IMG/VR virus record: IMGVR_UViG_3300027773_000012
Coordinates: 1 to 44,052 of that record
Length of the DNA stretch: 44,052 nt
From: a virus
Direction: 5' to 3' (one strand)
This document shows, piece by piece, positions 20,839-28,665 of the stretch. Each line of letters begins with the position of its first letter. Positions within the stretch are counted from its first letter, which is position 1. Below the pieces are notes generated by a model. It did no database searches. It was not told the DNA's origin and saw nothing but the letters and a program-made list of their open reading frames with translations. The position numbers and the translations under genes are program-made.

Positions 20839-21266
20839 GAGAGCTCACCGGCCTCGGGCTTGACTGCGCTCGCACCGAACAGCCACGTCTCTGACTCGCC
20901 ATCAAGCCGAACACTGCGGCAGCCCTCACCGCATTCCACGAGCACGCCAACACGCCCGTGATTCGGACTGACACCGGGCGCATAGATCCGCACCCGATCG
21001 CCCGGCTCAAGCGCCTCGCTCGCCGCAAGAACCTGTTCCTGCGCCTTGATCCGTTCGGCCTGCTGTGCGCAGTACTTGCACGTCGGAAGCGCCGCAGCCT
21101 TCTCGTGCTCGGCTTGCGAGCCCGTGCCGAGCCACGGCGTGTGCCAGATCGGCGACAAGCCGCACAGCGCGGACGCCCAGCTATCTGGTCTCTGTCGGAT
21201 ATCGAGCAGATGGGCGCGTTTCCCTGTGATCGTGTAGACGCGGGTCTCGGGCGCGGTCGCGGTCAT
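20835..21266 (-). CDS. Hypothetical protein, 143 aa
   Basis: ATG 21266 overlaps the OmpR-type gene's stop (ATGA). The first half (VYTITGKRAHLLDIRQRPDS, then ALCGLSPIWHTPWLGTG ... LPTCKYCAQQAER) contains the C...H...CxxC arrangement of a small zinc-binding module found in many actinobacterial phage proteins. The second half (EPGDRVRIYAPGVSPNHGRV ...) is an SH3-like strand set. Function unknown. Confidence 0.6.
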   Translation of the reverse strand: MTATAPETRVYTITGKRAHLLDIRQRPDSWASALCGLSPIWHTPWLGTGSQAEHEKAAALPTCKYCAQQAERIKAQEQVLAASEALEPGDRVRIYAPGVSPNHGRVGVLVECGEGCRSVRLDGESETWLFGASAVKPEAGELS

Positions 21267-22066
21267 GATGCGCCTGCCGGCGCATCGCGTAGCACGTAGC
21301 CCGCGCTACGCACCGTCCAAATCAGCCGCGACCCACCCCGCGCCTCCAACTTCCGCCGCAGATAACCCACATACACCTGCGGCGAATTCGACCGCGGACC
21401 CTGCATGTGACCCCACACCTCACGGTCCATATCGGCCGTGGAAATGACCCGGCCCGGGTTGCGCAGGAACAAAGCGAGGAGCTCGGCCTCAGTCCGGCTC
21501 AGGTGTATGGTGCGTCCGCTGCGGGTCATCTCCCGCAGCTCCGTGTCCAGCACCAGGTCCGCGAACGTCAGCGTCCGCGACACCGCGCGCTCAGGCAGCT
21601 CGCGGTAGGCGCGCGACGGCGCCGGCTGGCCCGTCGCGGCCGCCCACCAGCCCGCACAGACCGCCGCACCCAACGGCAGACTCGGTGATTCCCCGATCCA
21701 ACCCGCCGGGCTGTAGCCGCGCGCGGTGCGCTGCAGACCCTGATGGCAGTAGAACACCCCCGCGTCACCCGTCGGCAGCAGCGGCGAGCCTTCCTCCGGC
21801 GACCCCGGCCGGTACGCGCACTCGATACACGGACGCGCCATGACCCCGGGCGGCCGTGGCGCGGGTGTGAGCTCCGCGTCGCTGTGGCCGCCGCGGTCGT
21901 TGGTCAGGCCGATGCCGGCGCAGTGGTAGCAGGGCCCGTCGTCGCCCCAGCGGCCGTCACCGTCGCAGAACGGGCACACCCACCGGTACACGACCACCAG
22001 GGGCTGCGGTGAGCCCTGCGCCAGCGCGCTGCCACAGACCTGAATCGTCGAGACGGCCTCAACCAC
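21263..22066 (-). CDS. OmpR/PhoB-type winged helix fused to zinc modules
   Basis: 267 residues from GTG 22066. Residues 31-53 carry two DnaJ-like knuckles (CPFCDGDG and CYHCAGIG). Residues about 78-140 form a second Cys/His module (RPCIECAYRPGSP, FYCHQG, CAGWW) known as a stand-alone actinobacterial unit. Residues 166-262 are an OmpR/PhoB DNA-binding domain: LTFADLVLDTELREMTRSGR, RTEAELLALFLRNPGRVIST, then VYVGYLRRKLEA and TVRSAGYVLR. No receiver domain is present. Likely a transcription factor whose input is zinc/redox or a partner rather than phosphorylation. Confidence 0.85.
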   Translation of the reverse strand: MVEAVSTIQVCGSALAQGSPQPLVVVYRWVCPFCDGDGRWGDDGPCYHCAGIGLTNDRGGHSDAELTPAPRPPGVMARPCIECAYRPGSPEEGSPLLPTGDAGVFYCHQGLQRTARGYSPAGWIGESPSLPLGAAVCAGWWAAATGQPAPSRAYRELPERAVSRTLTFADLVLDTELREMTRSGRTIHLSRTEAELLALFLRNPGRVISTADMDREVWGHMQGPRSNSPQVYVGYLRRKLEARGGSRLIWTVRSAGYVLRDAPAGAS

Positions 22067-22337
22067 GCGGCGCCTCCCCGAGCACCGTACGTGCCAACTT
22101 CAACGCCGCCGTCCACGTCGCGACGTTGTCCAGGCGCGGCCCATCGATCTTTACGTGCACGCCATGCGGGCCTTCGACCACGTTCGGGTACTCGTCGATC
22201 TCGTCGGCGATCGCGTGCAGTACCTGCGCGCCGCCGAGCCGCAGTTCAGCGATCTCCTTCGGCGTGATCCGCGTTTCGGCTTGCTCGCGCAGGCATTCGG
22301 CGCCGCGGCGGATCGTGTCGGCGGGAGACTCAGGCAT
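22059..22337 (-). CDS. Hypothetical protein, 92 aa
   Basis: ATG 22337 overlaps the HAD gene by eight bases. Helical N-terminus (ADTIRRGAECLREQAETRIT), a second helix AQVLHAIADEIDEYP, then strands (GVHVKIDGPRLDNVATWTAA). Resembles many short phage proteins of unknown role; no motif identified. Confidence 0.6.
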   Translation of the reverse strand: MPESPADTIRRGAECLREQAETRITPKEIAELRLGGAQVLHAIADEIDEYPNVVEGPHGVHVKIDGPRLDNVATWTAALKLARTVLGEAPRG

Positions 22338-22947
22338 CGCCAGCCGCCTGAGACTCCTCGTCCGTCGCCAGCCGCGACGCCACAACCTTGTCCGCGCCAC
22401 ACACCGGGCACGTCAGCGCGTACACGTCGTGCCCGACCGAGAACACCATCACGATCGGCTTGGTGTGGCAGTTGTAGCAGGACCCGATCATCCGATAGGT
22501 CGCCTTGTTGCAGCTTCTGTTCCTGCACGAGCCGTCAACAGTCAGCAACCTGGCGCCGGCGTGGCCGAGCTCCACGTCGGCCAGCGCCTGACCCCAGTTG
22601 TGGAACCTGACCGCACGATCGTCGATGTACGCGACTGCGGCCAGCTTCCGGTTCGTCACGAACAGGATGTCGCGCGCATTCCAGAACTCTGGCGAGTCCG
22701 GATCGCCGTCAATACGCACGCCGAACCCGAGCGGCACGAGCCACTCGGCGACCTGATGCACGGACCGCGTGGTGAACACGAACACCGCATAGCGGGCCAG
22801 CAGCGCCCGCAGGCCCTCCACCGCGCCGGGCATCGGCTCGTCGTAGATCGACCCGTCCTGCCAGCCCTTGGAGTAGCGGTGGATGACGCCGTCGAAGTCC
22901 ACGCCGACGCTCTGGACGCGGCGGGTTGGCGCGGTCGTTTCCGTCAT
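22330..22947 (-). CDS. HAD-like hydrolase fused to C-terminal zinc ribbon
   Basis: 205 residues from ATG 22947. Residues 15-120 show a HAD fold: VGVDFDGVIHRYSKGW (motif I DxD), FVFTTRSVHQVAEWLVP (motif II Thr), FVTNRKLAAVAYIDDRAVRF (lysine and acidic motif). From about residue 140 there are CRNRSCN, CYNCHTKP and CPVCGADK clusters, consistent with two zinc ribbons. Phage HAD proteins of this size are often nucleotide or polynucleotide phosphatases; the ribbon may bring nucleic acid or protein to the active site. Confidence 0.8.
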   Translation of the reverse strand: MTETTAPTRRVQSVGVDFDGVIHRYSKGWQDGSIYDEPMPGAVEGLRALLARYAVFVFTTRSVHQVAEWLVPLGFGVRIDGDPDSPEFWNARDILFVTNRKLAAVAYIDDRAVRFHNWGQALADVELGHAGARLLTVDGSCRNRSCNKATYRMIGSCYNCHTKPIVMVFSVGHDVYALTCPVCGADKVVASRLATDEESQAAGDA

Positions 22948-23318
22948 GATTCGGCGCTCCGTTCACGCTGCTGGACCTGCTCCTCGACGACGGCCGCGAG
23001 CGGGCCAGCGAACCGGCGCCGCAGCTCGTCACGCGCACTGCGCGGGAGCATCCGTGTCCACCACGGCAGCTCCACGAAGTCGGCGGCGATGATCGCGCTA
23101 CCAAGCGCCTCCGTCGAAGCACCCTCGAGGGCTAGGCGCGTACCGCAGGCCTCGTGGAATGCGCGCCGACACACGACCTTGTGACCACAGAATGCCCGCC
23201 GCGTCCGATCCGGCATGACCGCAACCGAATGACCGGTCGCGCGCACCCGCCGGCCGCAGCGGTAGCAGCGCGGCCTCACCGGCCGCTCCGGTCCCTGCGC
23301 CCGTTCACGCCTCGGCAT
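22944..23318 (-). CDS. Cys-rich hypothetical protein, 124 aa
   Basis: ATG 23318 overlaps the gene upstream by 14 bases; ATGA coupling to the HAD gene follows. The N-terminal half has a CYRCGRRV knuckle and a second set (AFCGHKVVCRRAFHEACG), a likely zinc finger. The C-terminal half is helical and basic (SARDELRRRFAGPLAAVVEE). Probably binds nucleic acid; family not recognised. Confidence 0.6.
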   Translation of the reverse strand: MPRRERAQGPERPVRPRCYRCGRRVRATGHSVAVMPDRTRRAFCGHKVVCRRAFHEACGTRLALEGASTEALGSAIIAADFVELPWWTRMLPRSARDELRRRFAGPLAAVVEEQVQQRERSAES

Positions 23319-23577
23319 CGGACACCGCCCCGGCCAGCTTCGGCGCACACACCCTGCACGCGCACGACGTCCCGGTCAGCGCACCCACCTCAACCACCGG
23401 CAGATGCGCGGCGTGCGCCTCCTCGGCCGCGGTCCCGGCCCAGCCGTAAATCACCGCGTCACGACACGGCCCACAATGGTCGAGCCGGTAGATCTCCACG
23501 TGCTCCGGATCGACAGGCCTCGCCCCCGCAGCCAGTGAACCGGCCGCGGGAACGAACGCCTTACCAGCGATGACCAT
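23305..23577 (-). CDS. Cys-containing hypothetical protein, 90 aa
   Basis: ATG 23577, three bases after the upstream stop. Cysteines occur as DHCGPCRDAVIYG near residue 35 and CACRVCAPK near 74, again suggesting a zinc site. Otherwise a small alpha/beta protein (EHVEIYRLDHCG). No family. Overlaps the next gene by 14 bases. Confidence 0.55.
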   Translation of the reverse strand: MVIAGKAFVPAAGSLAAGARPVDPEHVEIYRLDHCGPCRDAVIYGWAGTAAEEAHAAHLPVVEVGALTGTSCACRVCAPKLAGAVSDAEA

Positions 23578-23580
23578 CGT

Positions 23581-23916
23581 TTACTCGCCGGTCGCGCCGT
23601 ACGAGTCCGTTAACACCGCGAGCGTGTCATCCTCGAGATCCGCCGGCAGCATCGGACGACCCGTACGCTCCTCCAGCGCCCGCTCCATCAGCCGGTGCGC
23701 CGTCTTGCGGTCCTCCGGCCGGATCGGCTCGATCCGCAGCACGCGAACCGTCGGAACGATGTACCCGGTGTCGACGTCCGTGGTCACCGACTTGGTGTCG
23801 ATGACGGCGAGCACGAGGTGCATCTTGTTGGGGTGGTCGGTCAGGTCGTCGAGGATCGACGGTAGGCCGTTCTTCGATCCGCCGGGCAGGTTCCCGAGCA
23901 TCTTGATCGCGGACAT
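23581..23916 (-). CDS. Hypothetical protein, 111 aa
   Basis: ATG 23916 preceded by AAGGGGGAGCA, a good ribosome site. Reads SAIKMLGNLPGGSKNGLPSI, then KMHLVLAVIDTKSVTTDVDT and VPTVRVLRIEPIRPEDRKTA, then a helix DRKTAHRLMERALEERTG. The type recurs in actinophage early regions as an uncharacterised protein. No catalytic motif. Confidence 0.6.
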   Translation of the reverse strand: MSAIKMLGNLPGGSKNGLPSILDDLTDHPNKMHLVLAVIDTKSVTTDVDTGYIVPTVRVLRIEPIRPEDRKTAHRLMERALEERTGRPMLPADLEDDTLAVLTDSYGATGE

Positions 23917-23934
23917 TGCTCCCCCTTCTGAGGG

Positions 23935-24162
23935 CTAGTGGTTTCTCTCGTGCGGGCATTCGCACCCGGGCGGGTGCGGCCGCGGGTCGTCACCACGGCG
24001 CGCGAGGTTCGCGAACAGCAATGTGACGAGCGCGAGCATCAGGGCCAGCGAGAAGCCGGCCAGCAGGAGCGGGTGGTGCGTTTTCGCCGTGTACACGCAC
24101 CCGCATGCGGACAGCGCCGAGGCAACTTGGGCGATCCGGGCGGCGATCAGCGGGGCGTTCAC
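23935..24162 (-). CDS. Small membrane protein, 75 aa
   Basis: GTG or ATG start at 24162 inside the upstream gene. Two hydrophobic segments (IAQVASALSACGCVY and LLLAGFSLALMLALVTLLFA) are followed by a basic, Pro/His-rich cytoplasmic tail (GDDPRPHPPGCECPHERNH) with CxC. Probably an inner-membrane protein; role unknown. Confidence 0.55.
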   Translation of the reverse strand: MNAPLIAARIAQVASALSACGCVYTAKTHHPLLLAGFSLALMLALVTLLFANLARRGDDPRPHPPGCECPHERNH

Positions 24163-24614
24163 GTGGCCTCACCGGCCCGCACCACCAGATCAGCGAGCAC
24201 CACCGCGAGAGCCGCAAGCCCTTGACGATCCAGATCGCACAGCGCCGCCGAAACAGCCTGTGCATCCTCGTCCTGGACCGCTTCGACCAGCTCCATGGCG
24301 CGATCCCACGCGGCAGCCGCCAACACGTTCTTCTCCGCGTCCGAGACGGCGCGACGGGCACGCGTGATCGCCGCGTCCACCCCGGCCCGCTGCCGGAACC
24401 CGAGCCCCTTGGCGACGACCTCGCGATCCATGCCGTGCGTGTCCGCGATGGAGATCACGACGCCGCGTTCCATTGCGGTCAGCGCGACCGGGCAGCCGGA
24501 GAGTGCGCGCCGGATCGCGGTGGCGTCGATCAGTTCGACTTCGCGTTCGTGTGCGTCGCGCGTTGGGGTCGAGGTCCCGGACATGCCGAGTTCGGGTGAG
24601 CGTCGGGCGGCCAT
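24159..24614 (-). CDS. Helical hypothetical protein, sigma/HTH-like, 151 aa
   Basis: ATG 24614 overlaps the RusA stop (ATGA). Region LIDATAIRRALSGCPVALTA, then MERGVVISIADTHGMDREVV and AKGLGFRQRAGVDAAITRAR, has the alternation of helices and an xxxGMDREVVAKGLGFxxRAGVDxxIxRAR pattern resembling a sigma-70 region-4-like HTH found in small phage regulators. The C-terminal half is a helical bundle. DNA-binding is plausible but unproven. Confidence 0.5.
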   Translation of the reverse strand: MAARRSPELGMSGTSTPTRDAHEREVELIDATAIRRALSGCPVALTAMERGVVISIADTHGMDREVVAKGLGFRQRAGVDAAITRARRAVSDAEKNVLAAAAWDRAMELVEAVQDEDAQAVSAALCDLDRQGLAALAVVLADLVVRAGEAT

Positions 24615-25213
24615 CACAGCACCGTCTCCGTCAGCGGCCATACGCGGATCACCGCGCCGGGCCGATCCAGAACATCGGTCGCGGGGTGTCCCGCGTAGTA
24701 CTTCGCGAGCCGCGTGTATTCGACGACCCGGGCGTCATCGGTCCAGATCACGCCGGTCAGAGCGTCTTCCGTGGCACGCAGCAGCTTGGACAAGTCAGGC
24801 GTCGAAGCAGGCCGCCAGCGCAGCGCCTTGGACCAGCGCACGCCTTTCGGCCACCAGCTCGGCCGGCTCGCGGGTTGCTCGCGCATCGTGAACACGATCG
24901 ATGCGGCGAGCGGCCCATCCAGCAGCGCCGGGCGCTGCGGAGTGGCCTCCACGACTTCGAGCGCAGCGGCCTTCACGTCCGCGCGCCACGGCTTGACGCG
25001 CTTCGACATCTCGATCATCACGCCGTTGCCGACGTTCCTCTTCGAGCCCTGTGGCGCGGGCTGCCCGTAGACGGTGATGACGATGGTGTCCCGCTCCGGC
25101 CGGGCTTCGGCAGCCTGAGCCGGTGCGGTGGCGTCAGACGTGGCACCGGCCGGAGCGGGGTTCTGTACGGGCGCGGTGTCGAACAGTGCGCCCTGGTCCG
25201 TGGTCGTCGTCAT
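24614..25213 (-). CDS. RusA-like Holliday junction resolvase
   Basis: 199 residues from ATG 25213. After a 38-residue Ala/Pro-rich tail come the RusA features: IVITVYGQPAPQGSKRNVGN (about 44-63), then PASTPDLSKLLRATEDALTG and VIWTDDARVVEYTRLAKYY. The conserved aspartates in PDLSK, ATEDALTG and TDD are the metal ligands. It would resolve recombination intermediates and clear branched DNA before packaging; fits with the ERF, YqaJ and DnaQ genes of the same operon. Confidence 0.9.
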   Translation of the reverse strand: MTTTTDQGALFDTAPVQNPAPAGATSDATAPAQAAEARPERDTIVITVYGQPAPQGSKRNVGNGVMIEMSKRVKPWRADVKAAALEVVEATPQRPALLDGPLAASIVFTMREQPASRPSWWPKGVRWSKALRWRPASTPDLSKLLRATEDALTGVIWTDDARVVEYTRLAKYYAGHPATDVLDRPGAVIRVWPLTETVL

Positions 25214-25473
25214 GAGGCACGCCCCGACCTAGCTGTGATCGCCTCAGCGAGGCACCGCGGGCACAGTGGATTGCCGCCCGGGCCGTACTTGCGGCACCGC
25301 GCCGTGCAGCTTGAGCAGGGTCCGAACGCGGTGGCGGACCACACCGCGCGCGGGTTCTCGTAGCTCGGGAACTCCTGGCTGGAGTAGTTGACGCGGACGG
25401 CTGGACGCCAACCGAACGAGACCGGCGCCTCATCCACGGCCGCCGCGGGCACCTCGATCGTCGGGGCGCTCAC
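25210..25473 (-). CDS. Small zinc-finger protein, 87 aa
   Basis: GTG 25473 overlaps the DUF5131 stop (GTGA); its stop overlaps the RusA start. An unstructured N-terminus precedes FGPCSSCTARCRKYGPGGNP and LCPRCLAE, a four-cysteine zinc knuckle. Possibly a nucleic-acid-binding accessory of the recombination genes. Family unknown. Confidence 0.6.
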   Translation of the reverse strand: MSAPTIEVPAAAVDEAPVSFGWRPAVRVNYSSQEFPSYENPRAVWSATAFGPCSSCTARCRKYGPGGNPLCPRCLAEAITARSGRAS

Positions 25474-26381
25474 GCTGGCACCCCCAGCGAGCCTGCGGCA
25501 GACGAGACGAGCTCGCCCTCAACCACCCGCGGATACTGCCGAACACGCAGATCCAACGGCCACTCAGACGGCTCGCCGCCCTTCGGATCCACCGACCGAT
25601 GCACCCGAGCCCACGGCGTTCCGAGCTGCTTGACATACACCGGAACCCCGGCATCACGGCACTGCGACACCAGCGACCGCGCCCAGTCGAGATCCATCGC
25701 CCGCGGCGCGGAACCGACACCCGACTCACCGCCCACAACGACCCAGTCCAACCGCGGGTTATCCCCAAGCCAGCGGTCCGCCAGCCGCACCGCCGAAAGC
25801 AACGGCTCCGCCGAGATCCACCGCACATGCGCCGGCGTCGACAAGAGCGCCTCAATCCGCAGCGTCGCGTGCGGCTGGTCCTCCGTGCTGACACCGAGCC
25901 ACACGTTGCGCAGCGGCCACCAGCCGTCACCGTGCTCGGCGTCGAACATGGCGAGCGACGTACCTGTCTGCGCGACGTAGGCGGACCGGACGGCGGCCTG
26001 GAACCGGGGCGAGGACAGCAGGGCGCGCATGCGCCCGTGCCGCTTGGTGAGGATCTGATACGAATGCTGCGGGGTGCGCAGCATTACCGCGAACGCCCGC
26101 GCCACGAGATCCACGGGCACCTGCTTGTGGAACAAGTCCGAGAGGCTGTTCACGAACACGCGCCGCGGCTTGCGCCACGTGGTGGGCAGCTCGAGCTTGT
26201 GCGGCATCAGGATGATGCGCGTGGAGCCGCCGATCGCCTTGGAGTCGAAGAAGTTGCGCTGCTGCCTGAACGGCGGCTGCTTGTCGATGTAGCAATTGAC
26301 GCAGCCTTCCGAGACGCGTGTACACCCGTGGACGAAGTTCCACGACGCATCCGTCCATTGAATAAGACTGTTGTCGCTCAT
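25470..26381 (-). CDS. DUF5131 / phage Gp37-Gp68 family, radical-SAM-like
   Basis: 303 residues from ATG 26381, overlapping the previous stop (ATGA). Opens with IQWTDASWNFVHGCTRVSEG; the C-x6-C-x2-C set (C20, C27, C30) is the family's iron-sulfur motif. Later blocks are VFVNSLSDLFHKQVP, YQILTKRHGRM, VWLGVSTEDQ, RWISAEPLL and VVVGGESG, all family hallmarks. Members are common in mycobacteriophages and other phages; a radical-SAM-type reaction is assumed but the substrate is unknown. Confidence 0.9.
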   Translation of the reverse strand: MSDNSLIQWTDASWNFVHGCTRVSEGCVNCYIDKQPPFRQQRNFFDSKAIGGSTRIILMPHKLELPTTWRKPRRVFVNSLSDLFHKQVPVDLVARAFAVMLRTPQHSYQILTKRHGRMRALLSSPRFQAAVRSAYVAQTGTSLAMFDAEHGDGWWPLRNVWLGVSTEDQPHATLRIEALLSTPAHVRWISAEPLLSAVRLADRWLGDNPRLDWVVVGGESGVGSAPRAMDLDWARSLVSQCRDAGVPVYVKQLGTPWARVHRSVDPKGGEPSEWPLDLRVRQYPRVVEGELVSSAAGSLGVPA

Positions 26382-26664
26382 GTCGGCTGTCCCCCACGGA
26401 AAGCGAAATCTGAAAACGGCGCGCACTCGGCGGCCGGCGTCGGGACGTGCTCGCGCACCCGCGCCAGGCAGCCGACGCCGAAGTTCTCGAACTCCAGCAG
26501 CCGCGCGTCCGGATCCGCGCGAGCTGCGCACGCGTGGTGATGTCCTCGCGCGCGAGGACGTTGCGGGCCTGGTGGCCGAGCCGGTCGTGCCCGAGCAGGT
26601 CGTCCAGTTCGGTCGGGTACTCGCGGCAGGACAGGTCGCGACACTCACCGCGCTGGGGGCTCAC
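26378..26664 (-). pseudogene. RNA polymerase alpha-CTD-like HhH protein split by a -1 frameshift
   Basis: Start GTG 26664 overlaps the previous stop (GTGA) and the end at 26378 overlaps the next ATG, so one gene slot fits exactly, but its length of 287 bases is not divisible by three. The first frame reads ECRDLSCREYPTELDDLLGH and RNVLAREDITTRAQLARIRT; the matching second half (ARLLEFENFGVGCLARVREH) is in the -1 frame. Joined, they match the alpha-CTD helix-hairpin-helix pattern (ITTxxxLARI...LLEFENFGxxxLxxVRE). The shift lies near 26501-26520 in a GC-rich CGCGCGG context. Sequencing error, mutation, or programmed shift are all possible. Confidence 0.55.
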
Positions 26665-26957
26665 CGGCCCGCTCCCTTGCGGTCGTTCTGCGCGAGCCGG
26701 TCGATCCAGTGCTGCAGCCCGGCGAGCTCGGTCGCGTGCCGGTATTCGCACATGTATGCGATCGTGACCGGGTCCATGTTGTCGATCAGCCGCACTCGGG
26801 ATTCGCGCGCGGCGCGGCACGTGTCCGACACCGGGATGCGGCGGCTGCGTGCACGGCGATCCCGCGTCGTCACGTAAATCTGGGACAGGGCGATCGCCAG
26901 CGAGGCCGCGAGCAGCACGATAACGATCACGGTCGTGGTCAGGTCAGCCGTGTTCAC
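26661..26957 (-). CDS. Single-pass membrane protein, 98 aa
   Basis: GTG 26957 overlaps the exonuclease stop (GTGA). One N-terminal hydrophobic helix (LTTTVIVIVLLAASLAIALS) is followed by a basic cytoplasmic part (TTRDRRARSRRIP) and a helical tail (MCEYRHATELAGLQHWIDRL). N-terminus probably outside by the positive-inside rule. Role unknown. Confidence 0.6.
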   Translation of the reverse strand: MNTADLTTTVIVIVLLAASLAIALSQIYVTTRDRRARSRRIPVSDTCRAARESRVRLIDNMDPVTIAYMCEYRHATELAGLQHWIDRLAQNDRKGAGR

Positions 26958-27766
26958 GACGCACCGTTCCCACTGAACGGCTTCAGCGGCCAGCACCGGT
27001 CAATCACCGCGGCCGGATCCGATCGGCGCAGATACGCCTCGAAGCTCTCAGCCCACTGCGCATGCCAGCGCTGCTGAAGCGTGAACAACTCCTCCAGCGA
27101 CACCCCGGCCAGCGCGTCGAACCGCGCGCCGCCATCCCGCAGCCGCCACACCCAATCCGGACGCCGCTGCGCAGGACGATGCGCGATATCACCCATCAGC
27201 CAGGCCACGCGCACCGACTGCATCGCGTCGTAGTCGGCGCCGTGCGCCTGCTCCTCATCCCACGTCAAGCCGTACGTCTCGGCCGTGGTGCGCATCTGGT
27301 ACGGGCCCTGCGTCGCCGAGACACGGCGGCGGAACGGCGCGGTGTGCCGGTCGATCACCATCGTGTCGATCACGCGGGCGAGCGGCTGCCCGCACACGTC
27401 CTCCAGCGAACCGAGGCCCTTGCGGCGGCATTCACGGTCCAGGACGCACAAGTCGAAGCCGATGTTGTGCCCGACCAGGGGAATACCCGCCCGAACGTGC
27501 TCGGCGACCGCGGTCGCGATCTCGAGCACGCCGGTTTTCGCGTCCATGCCGTGCTCGGCGGCATATTCGTCGGTGATGCCGTGGATCGCGATCGCTTCCG
27601 GGTTCATCGGGATCCCGGGGTTGAGCAGCCACGTCGCGGGCAGGGTCGGCTTCTCGCCGCCGACGCCGATCAGTGCGCAGGTGACGATGAGCGCGGTCTC
27701 AGGGTCTTTGTCGGTGGTCTCGAAGTCGAAGCCGGCCATCCGGCCCAGGTGCCATGGGGTGTTCAT
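26954..27766 (-). CDS. DnaQ-like DEDD 3'-5' exonuclease
   Basis: 270 residues from ATG 27766, overlapping the ERF stop (ATGA). Exo I GFDFETTDKDPETALIVTCA (D14, E16), Exo II VGHNIGFDLCVLDRE, and Exo III HGADYDAMQSVRVAW give the DEDDh pattern. The AIAIHGITDEYA segment is also typical. The C-terminal 80 residues are an extra helical region (LEELFTLQQRWHAQWAESFE). Likely proofreading or single-strand trimming in recombination or replication. Confidence 0.85.
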   Translation of the reverse strand: MNTPWHLGRMAGFDFETTDKDPETALIVTCALIGVGGEKPTLPATWLLNPGIPMNPEAIAIHGITDEYAAEHGMDAKTGVLEIATAVAEHVRAGIPLVGHNIGFDLCVLDRECRRKGLGSLEDVCGQPLARVIDTMVIDRHTAPFRRRVSATQGPYQMRTTAETYGLTWDEEQAHGADYDAMQSVRVAWLMGDIAHRPAQRRPDWVWRLRDGGARFDALAGVSLEELFTLQQRWHAQWAESFEAYLRRSDPAAVIDRCWPLKPFSGNGAS

Positions 27767-28665
27767 GCGTCACCACCGGCGGCACGCTGGTCTGCGTCGC
27801 GGGACTCGGCGATGCAGCCCTCGCAGCCGTCCATCCACTCGTCTTCCGGATGCCCGTTGTGCTCTGGCGATGCCGGCTTCGGCTTCGCCTTCGGCCAACG
27901 CTGCTCACTGATCCCCAGCAGTAATTGACCGAGTTCCAGCCGCTGACCCTGATGTTCCACCACCGAGGTCAGCAGCCGGTGCTGCATCAGCTCGTTGTAG
28001 ATCTGCCGCATGCGTTCTCGCGGCGTGAGCGGATTCGTAACCTCAGCCAGATACGCCTGCGCCGTCGGAGCCGACGGATCACCGCGCTCGACATATGACT
28101 CATCCGGATCGGGCTCGTTCGTCGGGATCAGCCCCGCGCCCAGCAGCAGCACCCGTAGAGCAACGGTCTGCGCCTTCGACGCCGCTTTGTCGGCGTAGTC
28201 CGTTGCCTGCCCTACGGACTGCGCGATGAATGAGTCCTCCATCGGCCCGGTGATCTGCCAGGTCACAGTCACGCAGCATTCGCGCATATGTGTGCCCTTG
28301 GACGAGCGGGTGTCGTTGAAGGTCGCCTCGGTCTTGATGGGGATGACGTCCACGCCGTGCAGTAGTGTCGCCGGGCCGAATGCGTTGATCACGCGGTCTG
28401 CGCCGCGGAAGTTGTATTTGGTGCCCGAGGCGTTATACAGGTCGTTCTTGCCGATCGCGCCGACGGTCTGCCGCACGCGGCGCCATGCGACGCGCACCGA
28501 CACGAGTTCTGGACCCTCGGGGCCCGGTTCGGGGATCCCGAGGTCTGGCAGCGGCTCGACCACGGGTCGCGAAGGCAGCGATACCTGGTCCGCGATCACC
28601 GTGCTCTCATCTACCTCCGCCCGCGCCAACTGCGCGGCCCGCTCGCTCAAAGTCGCAGCGCTCAT
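27763..28665 (-). CDS. ERF-like single-strand annealing recombinase
   Basis: 300 residues from ATG 28665 (ATGA with the YqaJ-like gene; ATG 28680 is an alternative). Core region 75-195: VRQTVGAIGKNDLYNASGTK, YNFRGADRVINAFGPATLLH, a beta segment, then DSFIAQSVGQATDYADKAAS and KAQTVALRVLLL. This YNFRGxDxVxNA...H pattern is the ERF signature. The C-terminal tail has a metal-like CEGC. Pairs with the adjacent exonuclease as a Red-like recombination system. Confidence 0.85.
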   Translation of the reverse strand: MSAATLSERAAQLARAEVDESTVIADQVSLPSRPVVEPLPDLGIPEPGPEGPELVSVRVAWRRVRQTVGAIGKNDLYNASGTKYNFRGADRVINAFGPATLLHGVDVIPIKTEATFNDTRSSKGTHMRECCVTVTWQITGPMEDSFIAQSVGQATDYADKAASKAQTVALRVLLLGAGLIPTNEPDPDESYVERGDPSAPTAQAYLAEVTNPLTPRERMRQIYNELMQHRLLTSVVEHQGQRLELGQLLLGISEQRWPKAKPKPASPEHNGHPEDEWMDGCEGCIAESRDADQRAAGGDA

